64,000 bases of DNA, taken from Flagellimonas hadalis (GTDB lineage Bacteria > Bacteroidota > Bacteroidia > Flavobacteriales > Flavobacteriaceae). Shown here piece after piece: positions 1-8,320 of the stretch. Location of the stretch: assembly GCF_007785775.2 (NCBI RefSeq), contig NZ_VNIK02000011.1, positions 1 to 64,000 on the forward strand. Reading direction: 5' to 3'. Within the stretch, counting starts at the first letter, position 1. Each line of letters starts with the position of its first letter. The notes beneath the pieces were generated by a model. That model was not told the DNA's origin, searched no databases, and was given only the letters and a program-made list of their open reading frames with translations. The position numbers were made by a program, and so were the translations under genes.

Positions 1-291
1 GAACTTGGTGCCGTCCTTGTGCGTGTAGGGCTCGCCCTCTATCTCCCAGCCACCGTACGCCGCATCGAAGTCCCCGAAGGGACGTACCGTACCGGCCCCG
101 CGCCTGGGCGACTCGTACGGCCAGCGCAACTGGGTCTTCTGATCGGGGTCCGCCGGGTCGAAAAACGGGCCCGCCTCGACCACGGCCACCTTCAGCCCGG
201 CGTCCGCGAGCACCTTGGTCGCCATGCCGCCGCCAGCGCCCGACCCGACAACGATCGCATCGTACAACGTACTGTTCTCCTTTATCTGCAT
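1..291 (-). CDS. GMC-family FAD oxidoreductase, N-terminal fragment (runs off the left edge)
   Basis: Reading the minus strand from the ATG at 291 gives 97 codons with no stop up to base 1. The protein begins MQIKENSTLYDAIVVGSG, followed by the dinucleotide-binding glycine motif GSGAGGG at about residues 17-23 and an acidic strand end (VVEAG) at about 37-41. This is the FAD-binding Rossmann fold of glucose-methanol-choline oxidoreductases. The later PRRGAGT and YGGWEIEG segments fit the Bacteroidetes members as I remember them. Such enzymes oxidise alcohols or sugars; the substrate is unknown. I counted 193 G+C in the first 290 bases (67%), far above the rest of the window, with almost all third codon positions G or C. 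Only the first fifth or so of the protein is present. Confidence 0.85.
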   Translation of the reverse strand, partial: MQIKENSTLYDAIVVGSGAGGGMATKVLADAGLKVAVVEAGPFFDPADPDQKTQLRWPYESPRRGAGTVRPFGDFDAAYGGWEIEGEPYTHKDGTKF

Positions 292-554
292 TGTTCCTTT
301 TTTTTATGTTATCGAAGTATTTCTATTCTGATTTTTACGTAAGCCTTGCCATCCAAAAAAACTGTCCTTTTTCCGCCCTTATCGAAATCCTATTCGGCAT
401 GGCCTCTTCATTTTGGTGACAAATGGTTAATATTCCCAATTTTCATACTAGAAACCTTACTTTTTAGACCAACAACAGGTACAAAAAGATTAATGGCGCC
501 TGTGGATCAAAAACCGTCAATTTACATTTTTCATATAAAAGCGTTATGACATTC

Positions 555-1097
555 CTATAAAAAACTGTACTCCCTTACCTTGCCCGACACCCCTTTATAA
601 AATTCATATATCTGTCCAAAATCTACCTCCAGGTTATCTGTTGGATAGAACGGCTCTGCAATCTTCACCTCTTTTTTTCCAAAATCGAAGGCTACCATTA
701 CAATCGGCACCTGTGCTCTTTTGGCAATATGGTAAAACCCGGTTTTGAGCTTTTCCACCTTTTTTCGGGTCCCTTCGGGAGCCAGGGCAAGCCTAAAAAT
801 CTTCTTTTCATTAAAAATAGCGACAATGTTCTCTACCATATTGGAGTTTTTGGAACGGTCTACCGGAGCTCCGCCCGTCCATCTGAAAAACCATCCGAAT
901 GGCGGTGCGAACAGACTTTTTTTGGCTATGTAATTGATTTCCTCCCCTACAACTTTTCGCACCACGAGTCCAAGGAAAAAATCCAGCCAATGGGTATGGG
1001 GCACTACAATGACCACACATTTGTCCACTTGGGGGAAGGAGCCGTTCAACTTCCAACCCAAGACCTTAAAATAAATAAACTTGGCCAGTCTACGCAT
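555..1097 (-). CDS. 1-acyl-sn-glycerol-3-phosphate acyltransferase-like protein (PlsC family)
   Basis: This 180-residue protein has the acyltransferase HX4D motif (HTHWLD, residues 34-39) and the glycerol-phosphate-binding EGTR motif (108-111). Both are hallmarks of PlsC/LPLAT enzymes, which transfer an acyl chain to lysophospholipid or related acceptors at the inner membrane. It is short for the family (usually 230-270 residues) and lacks an obvious N-terminal membrane anchor. It lies 30 bases after the kdnB-like stop on the same strand, so it is probably the last gene of the kdsB-HAD-kdnB run. That context allows a role in envelope lipid or lipid A metabolism, but the acceptor cannot be read from sequence. 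Confidence 0.85.
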   Translation of the reverse strand: MRRLAKFIYFKVLGWKLNGSFPQVDKCVVIVVPHTHWLDFFLGLVVRKVVGEEINYIAKKSLFAPPFGWFFRWTGGAPVDRSKNSNMVENIVAIFNEKKIFRLALAPEGTRKKVEKLKTGFYHIAKRAQVPIVMVAFDFGKKEVKIAEPFYPTDNLEVDFGQIYEFYKGVSGKVREYSFL

Positions 1098-1127
1098 GGT
1101 CTATATCGTCCTGCCCTTTTGAACAGG

Positions 1128-2255
1128 TTAAATCTTTTGGTACAAGGCCTGCAATCGTGCAGGGGTCATGATTTTCTTCCAATCTTTTCCCAAGGCATTC
1201 TCCCAAAGGGCCTCCAATCCCAACGACACATTGATCATCACATCAAAATCGTTTTGTGTAAGATCGGCACAGATGCCTTGCGGCAATGCTATACCGTGCT
1301 TTTGTATCATTTGATCAAAAATGGCCACTCCTTCTGGGTAAAATTCCCCAAGATGCTGGAACACCAGACAGTTGCCCAACCCATGCTTGACTCCCAACAA
1401 ATAAGAAAGTCCGTAGCTCATGGCATGTGCCACACCCACTTGGGAATAGGCAATGCTCATCCCCCCGTGCCAAGAGGCCATCATCAATTTTTCGCGGGAG
1501 TCACTCTCCGAAATATCTCCCAAAAATACCTCTTTGCAAAGCTCCATGGCCTTTTCCCCATAACTCTGGCTGAAAGCATTGAGATAGGTCCCTGTGAGCG
1601 ATTCCACACAATGGATGAAACAATCCATCCCGGTATAGAACCATTGTTCCTTTGGAACGGTCTTGGCCAGATCGGGATCTAGCAGTACTTGGTCATAGGT
1701 GGTATAGTCCGAATTTATCCCCAATTTTTTATCAGGACCGAGCAAGACCGTCGTTCGGGACACTTCTGCCCCTGTGCCACTAATAGTGGGCACTCCCACA
1801 TGGTAAATGGAGGGTCTGTGCACCAAATCCCAACCTTGGTAATCCTTGGCGGAGCCTTTATTGTTCAAAAGGATGGCCACGGCTTTGGCCAAATCCAAAA
1901 GGGTTCCACCTCCTATGCCGATGACTCCGGATGGCATCTCATCGTATTTTTCCCTGATCTGGGTGACCAGTGCATCCACTTGTTCCGTTTTGGGTTCTTC
2001 TTCGGCCGATATGAATATGATCTCATCGTTCAGCATCAATGGGACCCTCGCAGCAAAATCCTTGTTTTCAAAAAAATCATCCACCAAAAAAATGAAAGGG
2101 GCCTCCGAGCTTTTCCGCATGGGTAACAATATGTCCCCCAATTGGGAAAAACACCCCGGTCCGAAGACGACCTTGGGCACCATGGGAAAGTTTCTATATG
2201 TGGTCTTGTTCAAAGGGGTTATAATCTGTTTTTTCAAATTGCTTTCTATGTTCAT
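1128..2255 (-). CDS. kdnB: 3-deoxy-alpha-D-manno-octulosonate 8-oxidase-like, iron-containing alcohol dehydrogenase family
   Basis: The 375-residue protein is a group III (iron/zinc-dependent) alcohol dehydrogenase. It has the GGGTLLD nucleotide-binding loop (115-121) and GVPTISGTGAE (154-164). Likely metal ligands are Asp211, His215, His277 and His291. Its sequence strongly resembles Shewanella KdnB as I remember it, for example the DYQGWDL, QWFYTGMD and ESLTGTYLN segments. KdnB oxidises C8 of Kdo to an aldehyde, which the aminotransferase KdnA converts to 8-amino-Kdo. Its start overlaps the upstream HAD stop by one base, indicating translational coupling. kdsB is two genes upstream, which supports the sugar assignment. 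No kdnA is visible in the window. Confidence 0.82.
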   Translation of the reverse strand: MNIESNLKKQIITPLNKTTYRNFPMVPKVVFGPGCFSQLGDILLPMRKSSEAPFIFLVDDFFENKDFAARVPLMLNDEIIFISAEEEPKTEQVDALVTQIREKYDEMPSGVIGIGGGTLLDLAKAVAILLNNKGSAKDYQGWDLVHRPSIYHVGVPTISGTGAEVSRTTVLLGPDKKLGINSDYTTYDQVLLDPDLAKTVPKEQWFYTGMDCFIHCVESLTGTYLNAFSQSYGEKAMELCKEVFLGDISESDSREKLMMASWHGGMSIAYSQVGVAHAMSYGLSYLLGVKHGLGNCLVFQHLGEFYPEGVAIFDQMIQKHGIALPQGICADLTQNDFDVMINVSLGLEALWENALGKDWKKIMTPARLQALYQKI

Positions 2256-2956
2256 CAGTTATCCAAATACTTCAAGATGTCCCTGAGACTGTTCAGTTTC
2301 AAATGTCCGTTTACTTGTTCTTCTGGGACCATTTCGTGGACCCAAGTGGTATGAAATGGTACGTGCACCGCCTTGGCTCCTATGTTCAAGATAGGCAATA
2401 TGTCCGATTTGAGGGAATTGCCGACCATCAAAAATTCTTTCACATCTATGTTCAGATGTTCCAACAGATTACTGTAATTGTTTTCCTTTTTATCGCTCAA
2501 GACCTCCACATGGTGGAAATATTTGGAGAGCCCCGATCTTTCCAGTTTGCGTTCCTGATCCAAAAGGTCACCTTTGGTGAGTACGATCAATCGGTACTTG
2601 TCCCCCAATTTGGAAAGGACTTCTTCCACGCCATCCAACAGTTCCACGGGATGGGCAATCATTTCTTTGCCCAGCTCCAAAATTTTTGAAATGGTTTCCT
2701 GCGGAACCTTATTATTGGACAGGTCCAATGCGGATTCGATCATGGAGAGCATAAAACCCTTGATGCCGTATCCATAGATTTCCAGATTGGCCATCTCCAT
2801 CTTGAAGAGTTCCTGGTCCACCTTGTTCTTGGTCTCATATTCGCCCAAAAGGTCAGCGAACCTTTCCTCGGTTTCCCTAAAATAGGTCTCGTTTACCCAA
2901 AGGGTATCATCGGCATCGAAACCAATGACCTTTATTTCCTTGAAATTCACTTCCAT
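2255..2956 (-). CDS. HAD-superfamily hydrolase (probable phosphatase)
   Basis: The 233-residue protein shows all four HAD motifs: FDADDT with nucleophile Asp14 and acid/base Asp16, motif II Thr127 in LTKGD, a lysine around 156, and Asp185 in VGNSLKSD. A helical cap lies between residues 20 and 110, as in subclass I enzymes. Motif I DADDT is a variant of DxDGT. It lies between kdsB and kdnB, overlapping kdsB by 10 bases and kdnB by one, so it probably serves the same sugar pathway. It does not look like the short KdsC phosphatase, which lacks a large cap. The substrate is unknown. Confidence 0.85.
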   Translation of the reverse strand: MEVNFKEIKVIGFDADDTLWVNETYFRETEERFADLLGEYETKNKVDQELFKMEMANLEIYGYGIKGFMLSMIESALDLSNNKVPQETISKILELGKEMIAHPVELLDGVEEVLSKLGDKYRLIVLTKGDLLDQERKLERSGLSKYFHHVEVLSDKKENNYSNLLEHLNIDVKEFLMVGNSLKSDILPILNIGAKAVHVPFHTTWVHEMVPEEQVNGHLKLNSLRDILKYLDN

Positions 2957-3675
2957 ACTCTTCTGGCGTTTTCCAGATCTTCAGGGGTATCTATTTCTAT
3001 CCCTGTGATATGGGTCTCCACCATTTTTATCTTTTTACCATATTCCAAAAACCGGATGGCTTCTATCTTTTCCTTGGCCTCCAAGGGCAGCATGGGCAGT
3101 TGCTGGAAATCCAACAAGGCTTTTTTGCGAAAGGCATAGATTCCTTTATGCTTGTAATAGGGTGCCTTGACATCCATGTCCCTGGGATAGGGAATTGGCG
3201 ATCGCGAAAAATAGAGCGCACAACTTTGATTGTCCACGATGACCTTGACCGTGTTGGGGTTCGATATTTCGTCCCAATCGGTTATGGGGGTCATCAATGA
3301 GGCAAGGTCGATTTCTTTATCCGGGTCGTTTTTGAACACCTGGATGACCTTTTCCAAACTTACCTTGTCTATAAAAGGTTCGTCGCCTTGCACATTGATC
3401 ACAATGTCCACATCCATGTCCTCCACGGCCTCTGCGATTCTGTCACTGCCGCTTTCATGTTTTTTCTTGCTCATGATGACACTTCCGCCCACTTCCGATA
3501 TGGCCTCGGAAATCACAGGGCTGTCGGTGACCACATATACTTCATCAAAAAGGCCGGTGCTGATTGCAGCTTCGTAGGTACGCACTATGACGGGTTTTCC
3601 CGATAGATCCTGCATCAGTTTGGCAGGAAATCTTGAGGCCTGGTAACGGGCCGGTATCATGGAGATTACTTTCAC
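2947..3675 (-). CDS. kdsB: CMP-Kdo (or CMP-8-amino-Kdo) synthetase, 3-deoxy-manno-octulosonate cytidylyltransferase
   Basis: The 242-residue length is typical of KdsB. The N-terminus carries the nucleotide-binding [13 protein letters not shown] segment (7-19), and the VQGDEPF motif that places CTP and the metal follows at about residue 93. The enzyme activates Kdo with CTP for transfer to lipid A. With KdnB in the same operon the physiological substrate may be 8-amino-Kdo, as in Shewanella. That step is inference from context, since sequence alone cannot tell the two substrates apart here. It starts 23 bases after the DUF4126 gene and overlaps the HAD gene by 10 bases. Confidence 0.93.
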   Translation of the reverse strand: MKVISMIPARYQASRFPAKLMQDLSGKPVIVRTYEAAISTGLFDEVYVVTDSPVISEAISEVGGSVIMSKKKHESGSDRIAEAVEDMDVDIVINVQGDEPFIDKVSLEKVIQVFKNDPDKEIDLASLMTPITDWDEISNPNTVKVIVDNQSCALYFSRSPIPYPRDMDVKAPYYKHKGIYAFRKKALLDFQQLPMLPLEAKEKIEAIRFLEYGKKIKMVETHITGIEIDTPEDLENARRVWK

Positions 3676-3698
3676 TTCTCTTATTTTTTGCGTGACGG

Positions 3699-4268
3699 TT
3701 ATTTTTTGGGTCGAAGTTTTCTATAGATCCTAAAAATGCCCACCAATATGATGATGACCAAAATGGCTGCAATGGGGGGCACCAAAATGGATGCCGTGGA
3801 AACGGTAACGGCCGCCCCTGTCTCAATGGTGGACACCAAAGGATTTGCCAACCCCCCTGTGGTGGCCGAAGAGGTCAATCTTCCTGCTGCATTTGCACCT
3901 TTGATGGCGGTGGCCGTTCCTCCCCCAGCTATAATGGCCAAGGACCATGTGACCACTGGGTCCAAATTCGCTACGGTGGAAACCATGACCGCTGTGCCCG
4001 CAATCGCGGCCAAGGGAATGGCCAGACTATCGAGTGCATTGTCCACCCATGGAATAAAATAGGCGAATATCTCCACCAAGGTGGCGACCCCAAAGGTGAT
4101 CAATGCTGCCAAGCTTCCTATCCACTGCCAATTTTCATTGAGGTCCCAAGCACCAAGATACGCTGCAAAACTAAGGGCAAACAGGGGCAGGAACACCCGG
4201 AACCCAACGGATGCCGCAAGTCCTATTCCCAAAAATATACTTATAATGGTATCCGGTTCAATGTTCAT
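3699..4268 (-). CDS. DUF4126 family membrane protein
   Basis: This 189-residue protein is very hydrophobic, with roughly five or six membrane segments. Small-residue-rich stretches such as GLAASVGFR (near 15-23) and [13 protein letters not shown] (near 113-126) match the DUF4126 family as I remember it. No catalytic motif is visible and the function is unknown. A short basic tail ([10 protein letters not shown]) ends the protein. It lies 24 bases after the helicase gene and 23 before kdsB, so it is likely co-transcribed with both. Confidence 0.8.
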   Translation of the reverse strand: MNIEPDTIISIFLGIGLAASVGFRVFLPLFALSFAAYLGAWDLNENWQWIGSLAALITFGVATLVEIFAYFIPWVDNALDSLAIPLAAIAGTAVMVSTVANLDPVVTWSLAIIAGGGTATAIKGANAAGRLTSSATTGGLANPLVSTIETGAAVTVSTASILVPPIAAILVIIILVGIFRIYRKLRPKK

Positions 4269-4292
4269 GGCGATGTCTAAAATAGAATATTC

Positions 4293-5717
4293 CTAATCAA
4301 GAAAAAAATCATCTTTGAAACCTATAAGGTACAATTGCCGCTTGGCCCTCGTGACCGCTGTGTAGAGCCATCGCAAATAATCCTTGTCCACCCCGTTCGG
4401 AAGGTAGGGCTGCTCCACAAATACCGTATCCCACTGCCCCCCTTGGGATTTGTGACAGGTGATGGCATAGGAAAATTTCACCTGTAGGGCATTGAAATAC
4501 TTGTTGTTCTTCACCCCCATGAACTGTCTGTACTTGGTTTTCTCATGGGCATAGTCCTTTAGGACCTCTTGGTAGAGCCTGTTTCCGTCCTCATAGGAAA
4601 GTGAGGGGCTCTCTGCATTGATGGTGTCCAGCAAAAGAACGGTCTCAAAAGGTTTTTGATTGGGATAGTCCACCATCTTCACCTTGACCTCGGCAAACAA
4701 AAATCCGTACAGTTCCTTTATGGCAAAAAGTTCCAATACCTCTATGATGTCCCCATTGGCAATGAATCCTGCCTCGGAGTTGGGGCTGAGCCAAAAATAG
4801 TTGTTCTTCACCACCATCATGTAATCCCCCACCGAGAGCTCATTGTCCAAAAAAAGGATACGCTCCCTAATGTTCTGGTTGTAGAGGTTGGCCCTTTTGT
4901 TGGACCGTACAATGATTGCCGTCTCTTCCTTTCCGCTCTGGCTGTAGGACGAGTCTATGGCCTCCTGTATCTCCGACCCGTCAATAAGTCTGATGATGTC
5001 TTTGTACCCACCCAACTCAAACTTGAAATCTTCAAAAAAATGGGACTGTAACTGTTCCCTGAGGTTGGTGGCATTATGGAGGATACCGGAGCCATCTGCC
5101 TGCCTCATCACTTCGTCCAGTTCGAGACATTCGACCTCCTTATCATAATTCAAGGACAAACGGTCTTCATCCAACGCTGGGCTCATGTCCAGTTTTACTG
5201 GTGGCAACTGTGCCGTATCCCCTATCAGGACCAATCTACAATTATGTCCCGAGTGCACATAATATATAAGGTCGTCCAAGAGTGAACCATTTTCAAACAA
5301 TTTGGAGTCGGCAGGCGTGTCAGGAATCATAGAGGCCTCGTCCACAATAAATATAGTGTTCCGATGTTTATTGGGTGCCAGGACAAATTGGATGCCTCCC
5401 CCAGATTGCTTCTTCGGGAAATAGATCTTCTTGTGAATGGTAAAAGCCTGATTTCCAGAATACACGGACATCACCTTTGCTGCTCGACCGGTCGGGGCCA
5501 TCAATATGGAACCCATCTTCACTTTCCAGAGACTGCTGACCAAGGTGGCCACCAAGGTCGTCTTTCCCGTACCTGCGAAACCCTTCAAAAGAAACACCCT
5601 GTCCCTTTTTGCCTCTAGGACAAAGCTGGATAGTTTTTCCAAGGCCAAGGCCTGCTTTGGGGTAGGTTCATGTGGAAATTTTTCAGTTAAAATCCTTAGA
5701 AATTCGAGTGCATTCAT
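4293..5717 (-). CDS. ATP-dependent RecD-like DNA helicase (superfamily 1)
   Basis: The protein has Walker A GFAGTGKTT near its N-terminus, Walker B IFIVDEAS in the middle, and the C-terminal SF1 motifs KSQG and YTAVTRAK, the signature of RecD/Dda-type helicases. I use the ATG at 5717 (474 residues, beginning MNALEFLRIL), which aligns better with family members I recall. Upstream in-frame ATGs at 5726 and 5744 are possible. Such helicases unwind DNA 5' to 3' in repair or fork restart. It is the first gene of the minus-strand run leading into DUF4126 and kdsB. Confidence 0.85.
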   Translation of the reverse strand: MNALEFLRILTEKFPHEPTPKQALALEKLSSFVLEAKRDRVFLLKGFAGTGKTTLVATLVSSLWKVKMGSILMAPTGRAAKVMSVYSGNQAFTIHKKIYFPKKQSGGGIQFVLAPNKHRNTIFIVDEASMIPDTPADSKLFENGSLLDDLIYYVHSGHNCRLVLIGDTAQLPPVKLDMSPALDEDRLSLNYDKEVECLELDEVMRQADGSGILHNATNLREQLQSHFFEDFKFELGGYKDIIRLIDGSEIQEAIDSSYSQSGKEETAIIVRSNKRANLYNQNIRERILFLDNELSVGDYMMVVKNNYFWLSPNSEAGFIANGDIIEVLELFAIKELYGFLFAEVKVKMVDYPNQKPFETVLLLDTINAESPSLSYEDGNRLYQEVLKDYAHEKTKYRQFMGVKNNKYFNALQVKFSYAITCHKSQGGQWDTVFVEQPYLPNGVDKDYLRWLYTAVTRAKRQLYLIGFKDDFFLD

Positions 5718-5785
5718 ATCCTTCATCGCTTTTAAAGATAGCATGGTTTTTTAAAGCAAAAAGTTTCCTGAATAAAAAAAAATTG

Positions 5786-5793
5786 TAGATTTG
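5786..5793 (+). promoter_or_regulatory. Candidate Bacteroidetes -7 promoter element
   Basis: TAGATTTG matches the TAnnTTTG consensus and lies 40 bases before the ATG at 5834. No good -33 TTG is seen 17-23 bases upstream, only TTTC, so the call rests on the -7 box and its position. Confidence 0.45.
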
Positions 5794-5833
5794 TCAGTAA
5801 CCACTAAATTAACTTTGAAAGACAGTATCAGAT

Positions 5834-6568
5834 ATGTTAAACTTAATTCTTATTGTAGTATTAATATGCCTTGTGACCCTAGGGCTTGTATTCTTGATTG
5901 ACAGATTTTTACCCCAAAAAATAAAGCCCGTACTGGTCATCGTATTTGCGCTTTTGAGTATTTTTCTCGGTTACAAAATCTATCAATCCATTAATGCTCC
6001 CATCGAGTTCAACAAAGTAAGAAAAGAAAGATTTTCCAAAATTATTGCCAAACTAAAGGACATCAGGGATTCGCAAGAAGCCTATAAAATGGTCAATGGA
6101 AAATATGCCAACAATTTTGAGAGCCTGATCCAGTTCATCGATACCGGCAATTATACCATCACCTCCCAAAGAGACTCCTCATTCATGAGGTACGACAAGG
6201 CCTATCAGATTGATATGCAACAAGATACCGTCATCATCGACACTTTGGGAACTGTAAAAGTAAAAGATTCCCTTTTTGGTGCCGATGATCGATACAAGAC
6301 CATGATGAACGTTCCTTACGCCCAAAATGGCGAAAAGTTTGAAATGGAAGCAAAAATCATTGACAAGAGTGGGTACAAAGCTCCTGTTTTCGAGGCAAAA
6401 GTCAAGAAAAATGTTGTGCTGTACGATCAACCTGCGGATTTGGTAGCTAGGGAAAATACCCTACAGAGTGTTGAGGAAGTAAACGGCACCGAGATCAAGG
6501 TAGGGTCATTGAACGATGTGAGCACCAATGGTAACTGGCCACCTATCTATGACAGAAAAGACAATTGA
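5834..6568 (+). CDS. Two-pass membrane protein of unknown function
   Basis: The 244-residue protein starts with two hydrophobic segments (about residues 2-22 and 31-50). A helical, basic stretch follows (about 58-85), then a soluble, mostly polar domain. I recognise no catalytic motif, though similar proteins occur in Flavobacteria next to the DUF3822 gene. The YKMVNGKYANNFESL segment resembles the region after the pilin-like helix of secreted pseudopilin-type proteins, but there is no prepilin cleavage site. Its 3' end overlaps the start of the DUF3822 gene by about 20 bases, which suggests translational coupling. Confidence 0.75.
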   Translation: MLNLILIVVLICLVTLGLVFLIDRFLPQKIKPVLVIVFALLSIFLGYKIYQSINAPIEFNKVRKERFSKIIAKLKDIRDSQEAYKMVNGKYANNFESLIQFIDTGNYTITSQRDSSFMRYDKAYQIDMQQDTVIIDTLGTVKVKDSLFGADDRYKTMMNVPYAQNGEKFEMEAKIIDKSGYKAPVFEAKVKKNVVLYDQPADLVARENTLQSVEEVNGTEIKVGSLNDVSTNGNWPPIYDRKDN

Positions 6569-7382
6569 TATAGAACAGTCAAAAGAAAATAACACACATA
6601 GAAAATTGTCCATTCAAGCTGGCTTGAATGGACTTTCTTTTTGTGTAACGGACACCATTACCCACAAAATACTCGCCTTCGAGAAAACAACCTTCAAAGC
6701 GCAGTCCACCCCTTATCTGATGCTCAAGGAACTCAAGGCGAAACTAGGTCAGAGCGGCGATGTGGGGAACAACTTTTCCGAGGTGTTGGTCATCCATAAA
6801 AACAATATGTTCGGGCTGGTCCCAAAACCTTTTTTCAATAAAGAAGAACTTCCGAACTACCTGAAGTTCAATGCCAAAATCATGGCAAACGACCTTATAG
6901 CCTATGACGAAATCCCCAATCAGGACATTGTCAACGTCTATATCCCCTACACCAACATCAACAACTATATTTTTGACCTTTTTGGTGAGTTTGAGTTCAA
7001 GCATAGTGGTACCGTACTTATCTCTGCGCTACTGAATGAAGGCAGGACCGTAGCCGGTCCCGTATGCTATGTACAGGTTTCGGAAAAGGAGATGGAGGTC
7101 ATGGTCGTTTCCGATAAAAAACTTCTCTTTTACAACCAATTTGAATACAAGATACCCAATGATTTTCTGTATTACCTCCTGTTCAGCCTGGAACAATTGC
7201 AGATGGACCTTGGAAAGGTACAGCTAAAAATGTTCGGAGCTGTTGAAGAAGGTGACCCCATTTATGAACTTTGCCATCAATATATTGGGCAGGTGTCCGT
7301 TTTTGTGCCCAATAGCCCTTCCTTTCCTTTGGAAGAACTGGAAAACGAGGTCATCGATTTTTCCATATTAAGTGCCCTTTGA
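6549..7382 (+). CDS. DUF3822 family protein
   Basis: The 277-residue protein begins MTEKTIDI in my preferred frame start at 6549; an in-frame ATG at 6528 would add seven residues. The SIQAGLNGLSF segment near the N-terminus and the overall two-lobed layout match DUF3822, a Bacteroidetes family with an actin/hexokinase-like fold in the way its strands repeat. Nothing catalytic can be named. It overlaps the upstream membrane-protein gene, and its TGA stop overlaps the rsmD ATG (TGATG). The three genes are therefore one transcription unit. Confidence 0.8.
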   Translation: MTEKTIDIEQSKENNTHRKLSIQAGLNGLSFCVTDTITHKILAFEKTTFKAQSTPYLMLKELKAKLGQSGDVGNNFSEVLVIHKNNMFGLVPKPFFNKEELPNYLKFNAKIMANDLIAYDEIPNQDIVNVYIPYTNINNYIFDLFGEFEFKHSGTVLISALLNEGRTVAGPVCYVQVSEKEMEVMVVSDKKLLFYNQFEYKIPNDFLYYLLFSLEQLQMDLGKVQLKMFGAVEEGDPIYELCHQYIGQVSVFVPNSPSFPLEELENEVIDFSILSAL

Positions 7383-7930
7383 TGCGGATCATTTCAGGAA
7401 AACACAAAGGCAAGAGATTGATTGCCCCAAAAAAGCTACCGGTCAGGCCCACCACGGACATGGCCAAAGAAGGCTTGTTCAATATATTGAACAATCGTTA
7501 TTATTTTGAAGGGCTCAAGGTCCTTGATCTATTTTCGGGCACGGGCAATATCAGTTTTGAGTTTGCTTCCAGGGATGTCGGGGAAATCATTGCCGTGGAC
7601 AGCTTTCCCGGTTGCGTGCAATACATCTCCAAGACCGCAAAAGAACTGGACTTTCCCATCGATACCATAAAATCCGATGTGTTCAAGTATTTGGAACGGA
7701 CCCCTGAAAACTTCAACATCATTTTTGCGGACCCTCCCTATAGCTTTGACCAAGCCCAATTTGTAAAGATTGTCGATTTGGTACTGGAAAGGGAACTGTT
7801 GTTGGAAGACGGTTTGCTGATTGTGGAACATTCGGACCAAACAAACCTTTCATCGCACCCTAATTTTTCCGAGCAACGGAAATACGGAGGGAGTATTTTT
7901 AGCTTTTTTGAAGAAAAAAGCAGGCCATAA
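7382..7930 (+). CDS. rsmD: 16S rRNA (guanine(966)-N2)-methyltransferase RsmD family
   Basis: The 182-residue protein starts MRIISGKHKGKRL, typical of RsmD. It carries the SAM-binding LDLFSGTGN motif (about residues 45-53) and the N2-guanine methyltransferase motif DPPY (about 118-121). RsmD methylates G966 of 16S rRNA on the small subunit. The ATG at 7382 overlaps the preceding stop codon; a TTG at 7379 is less likely. Its last codons and stop (7919-7930) are antisense to the 3' end of the RNase P RNA gene, so the two genes converge and overlap by about 12 bases. Confidence 0.92.
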   Translation: MRIISGKHKGKRLIAPKKLPVRPTTDMAKEGLFNILNNRYYFEGLKVLDLFSGTGNISFEFASRDVGEIIAVDSFPGCVQYISKTAKELDFPIDTIKSDVFKYLERTPENFNIIFADPPYSFDQAQFVKIVDLVLERELLLEDGLLIVEHSDQTNLSSHPNFSEQRKYGGSIFSFFEEKSRP

Positions 7931-8214
7931 GCCGGATTCTGTAATCCCTTTCGGGACCCCTTATCATTTATCTAGGTCTTTGGTTGCCCAAAGGCTCCAA
8001 CCGCCTACCCTCCAACTCGGGCGTGCAGCCCTCGAACATTGGTTTACATGGCGTTTCACCGCATAGAGTTTACCTGATTTCACTACAGCCGAACTGTACT
8101 TGCTTTCTGTTGCACTTGTCCTCGCCTCTCGACGGACGGGCGTTACCCGCTATGCTGCACTATGGTGTCCGGACTTTCCTCCCCGATACAATCGGGACGA
8201 TAAGGTGGCCTGCT
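7919..8214 (-). ncRNA. rnpB: RNase P catalytic RNA (bacterial class A)
   Basis: On the minus strand the universally conserved GAGGAAAGUCCGGAC lies at 8181-8167 and the 3' signature ACAGAAUCCGGCUUAU at 7942-7927. The ends form a perfect 8-base P1 helix, AGCAGGCC (8214-8207) with GGCCUGCU (7926-7919). A short uridine-rich run (UUUUUCUUC) follows, consistent with termination. The predicted length is about 296 nt. RNase P RNA cleaves the 5' leader of pre-tRNA together with the RnpA protein. A TAnnTTTG promoter box ends four bases before the predicted 5' end, which supports the boundary. Confidence 0.96.
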
Positions 8215-8218
8215 CCCG

Positions 8219-8226
8219 CAAAGGTA
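8219..8226 (-). promoter_or_regulatory. Promoter -7 element of rnpB
   Basis: The minus strand reads TACCTTTG, a perfect TAnnTTTG box. It ends at 8219 and the RNase P P1 helix begins at 8214, exactly where the transcript should start. No convincing -33 TTG is found at the usual 17-23 base spacing. Confidence 0.7.
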
Positions 8227-8291
8227 ATCCAATTGTTAATAAAAAAAGGGTATCCAACTCACATACCAATGGCTTTGCCCGTTCCTATTTT

Positions 8292-8299
8292 TATATTTG
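8292..8299 (+). promoter_or_regulatory. Promoter -7 element of dnaX
   Basis: TATATTTG is a perfect TAnnTTTG box 21 bases before the dnaX start, back-to-back with the rnpB promoter. A TTTG at 8274-8277 is only 14 bases upstream, shorter than the usual 17-23 spacing, so the -33 element is uncertain. Confidence 0.55.
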
Positions 8300-8320
8300 T
8301 AGTATCTCAATTTTCCCGCT

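Noticed and set aside
346-549. Short plus-strand frame between the GMC and acyltransferase genes
   Set aside because: Only 67 codons, no domain or ribosome site; the 263-base interval shows no other convincing signal.
729-1682. Plus-strand reading frame of 317 codons opposite the acyltransferase and kdnB
   Set aside because: It is antisense to two genes with clear catalytic motifs and shows no domain of its own.
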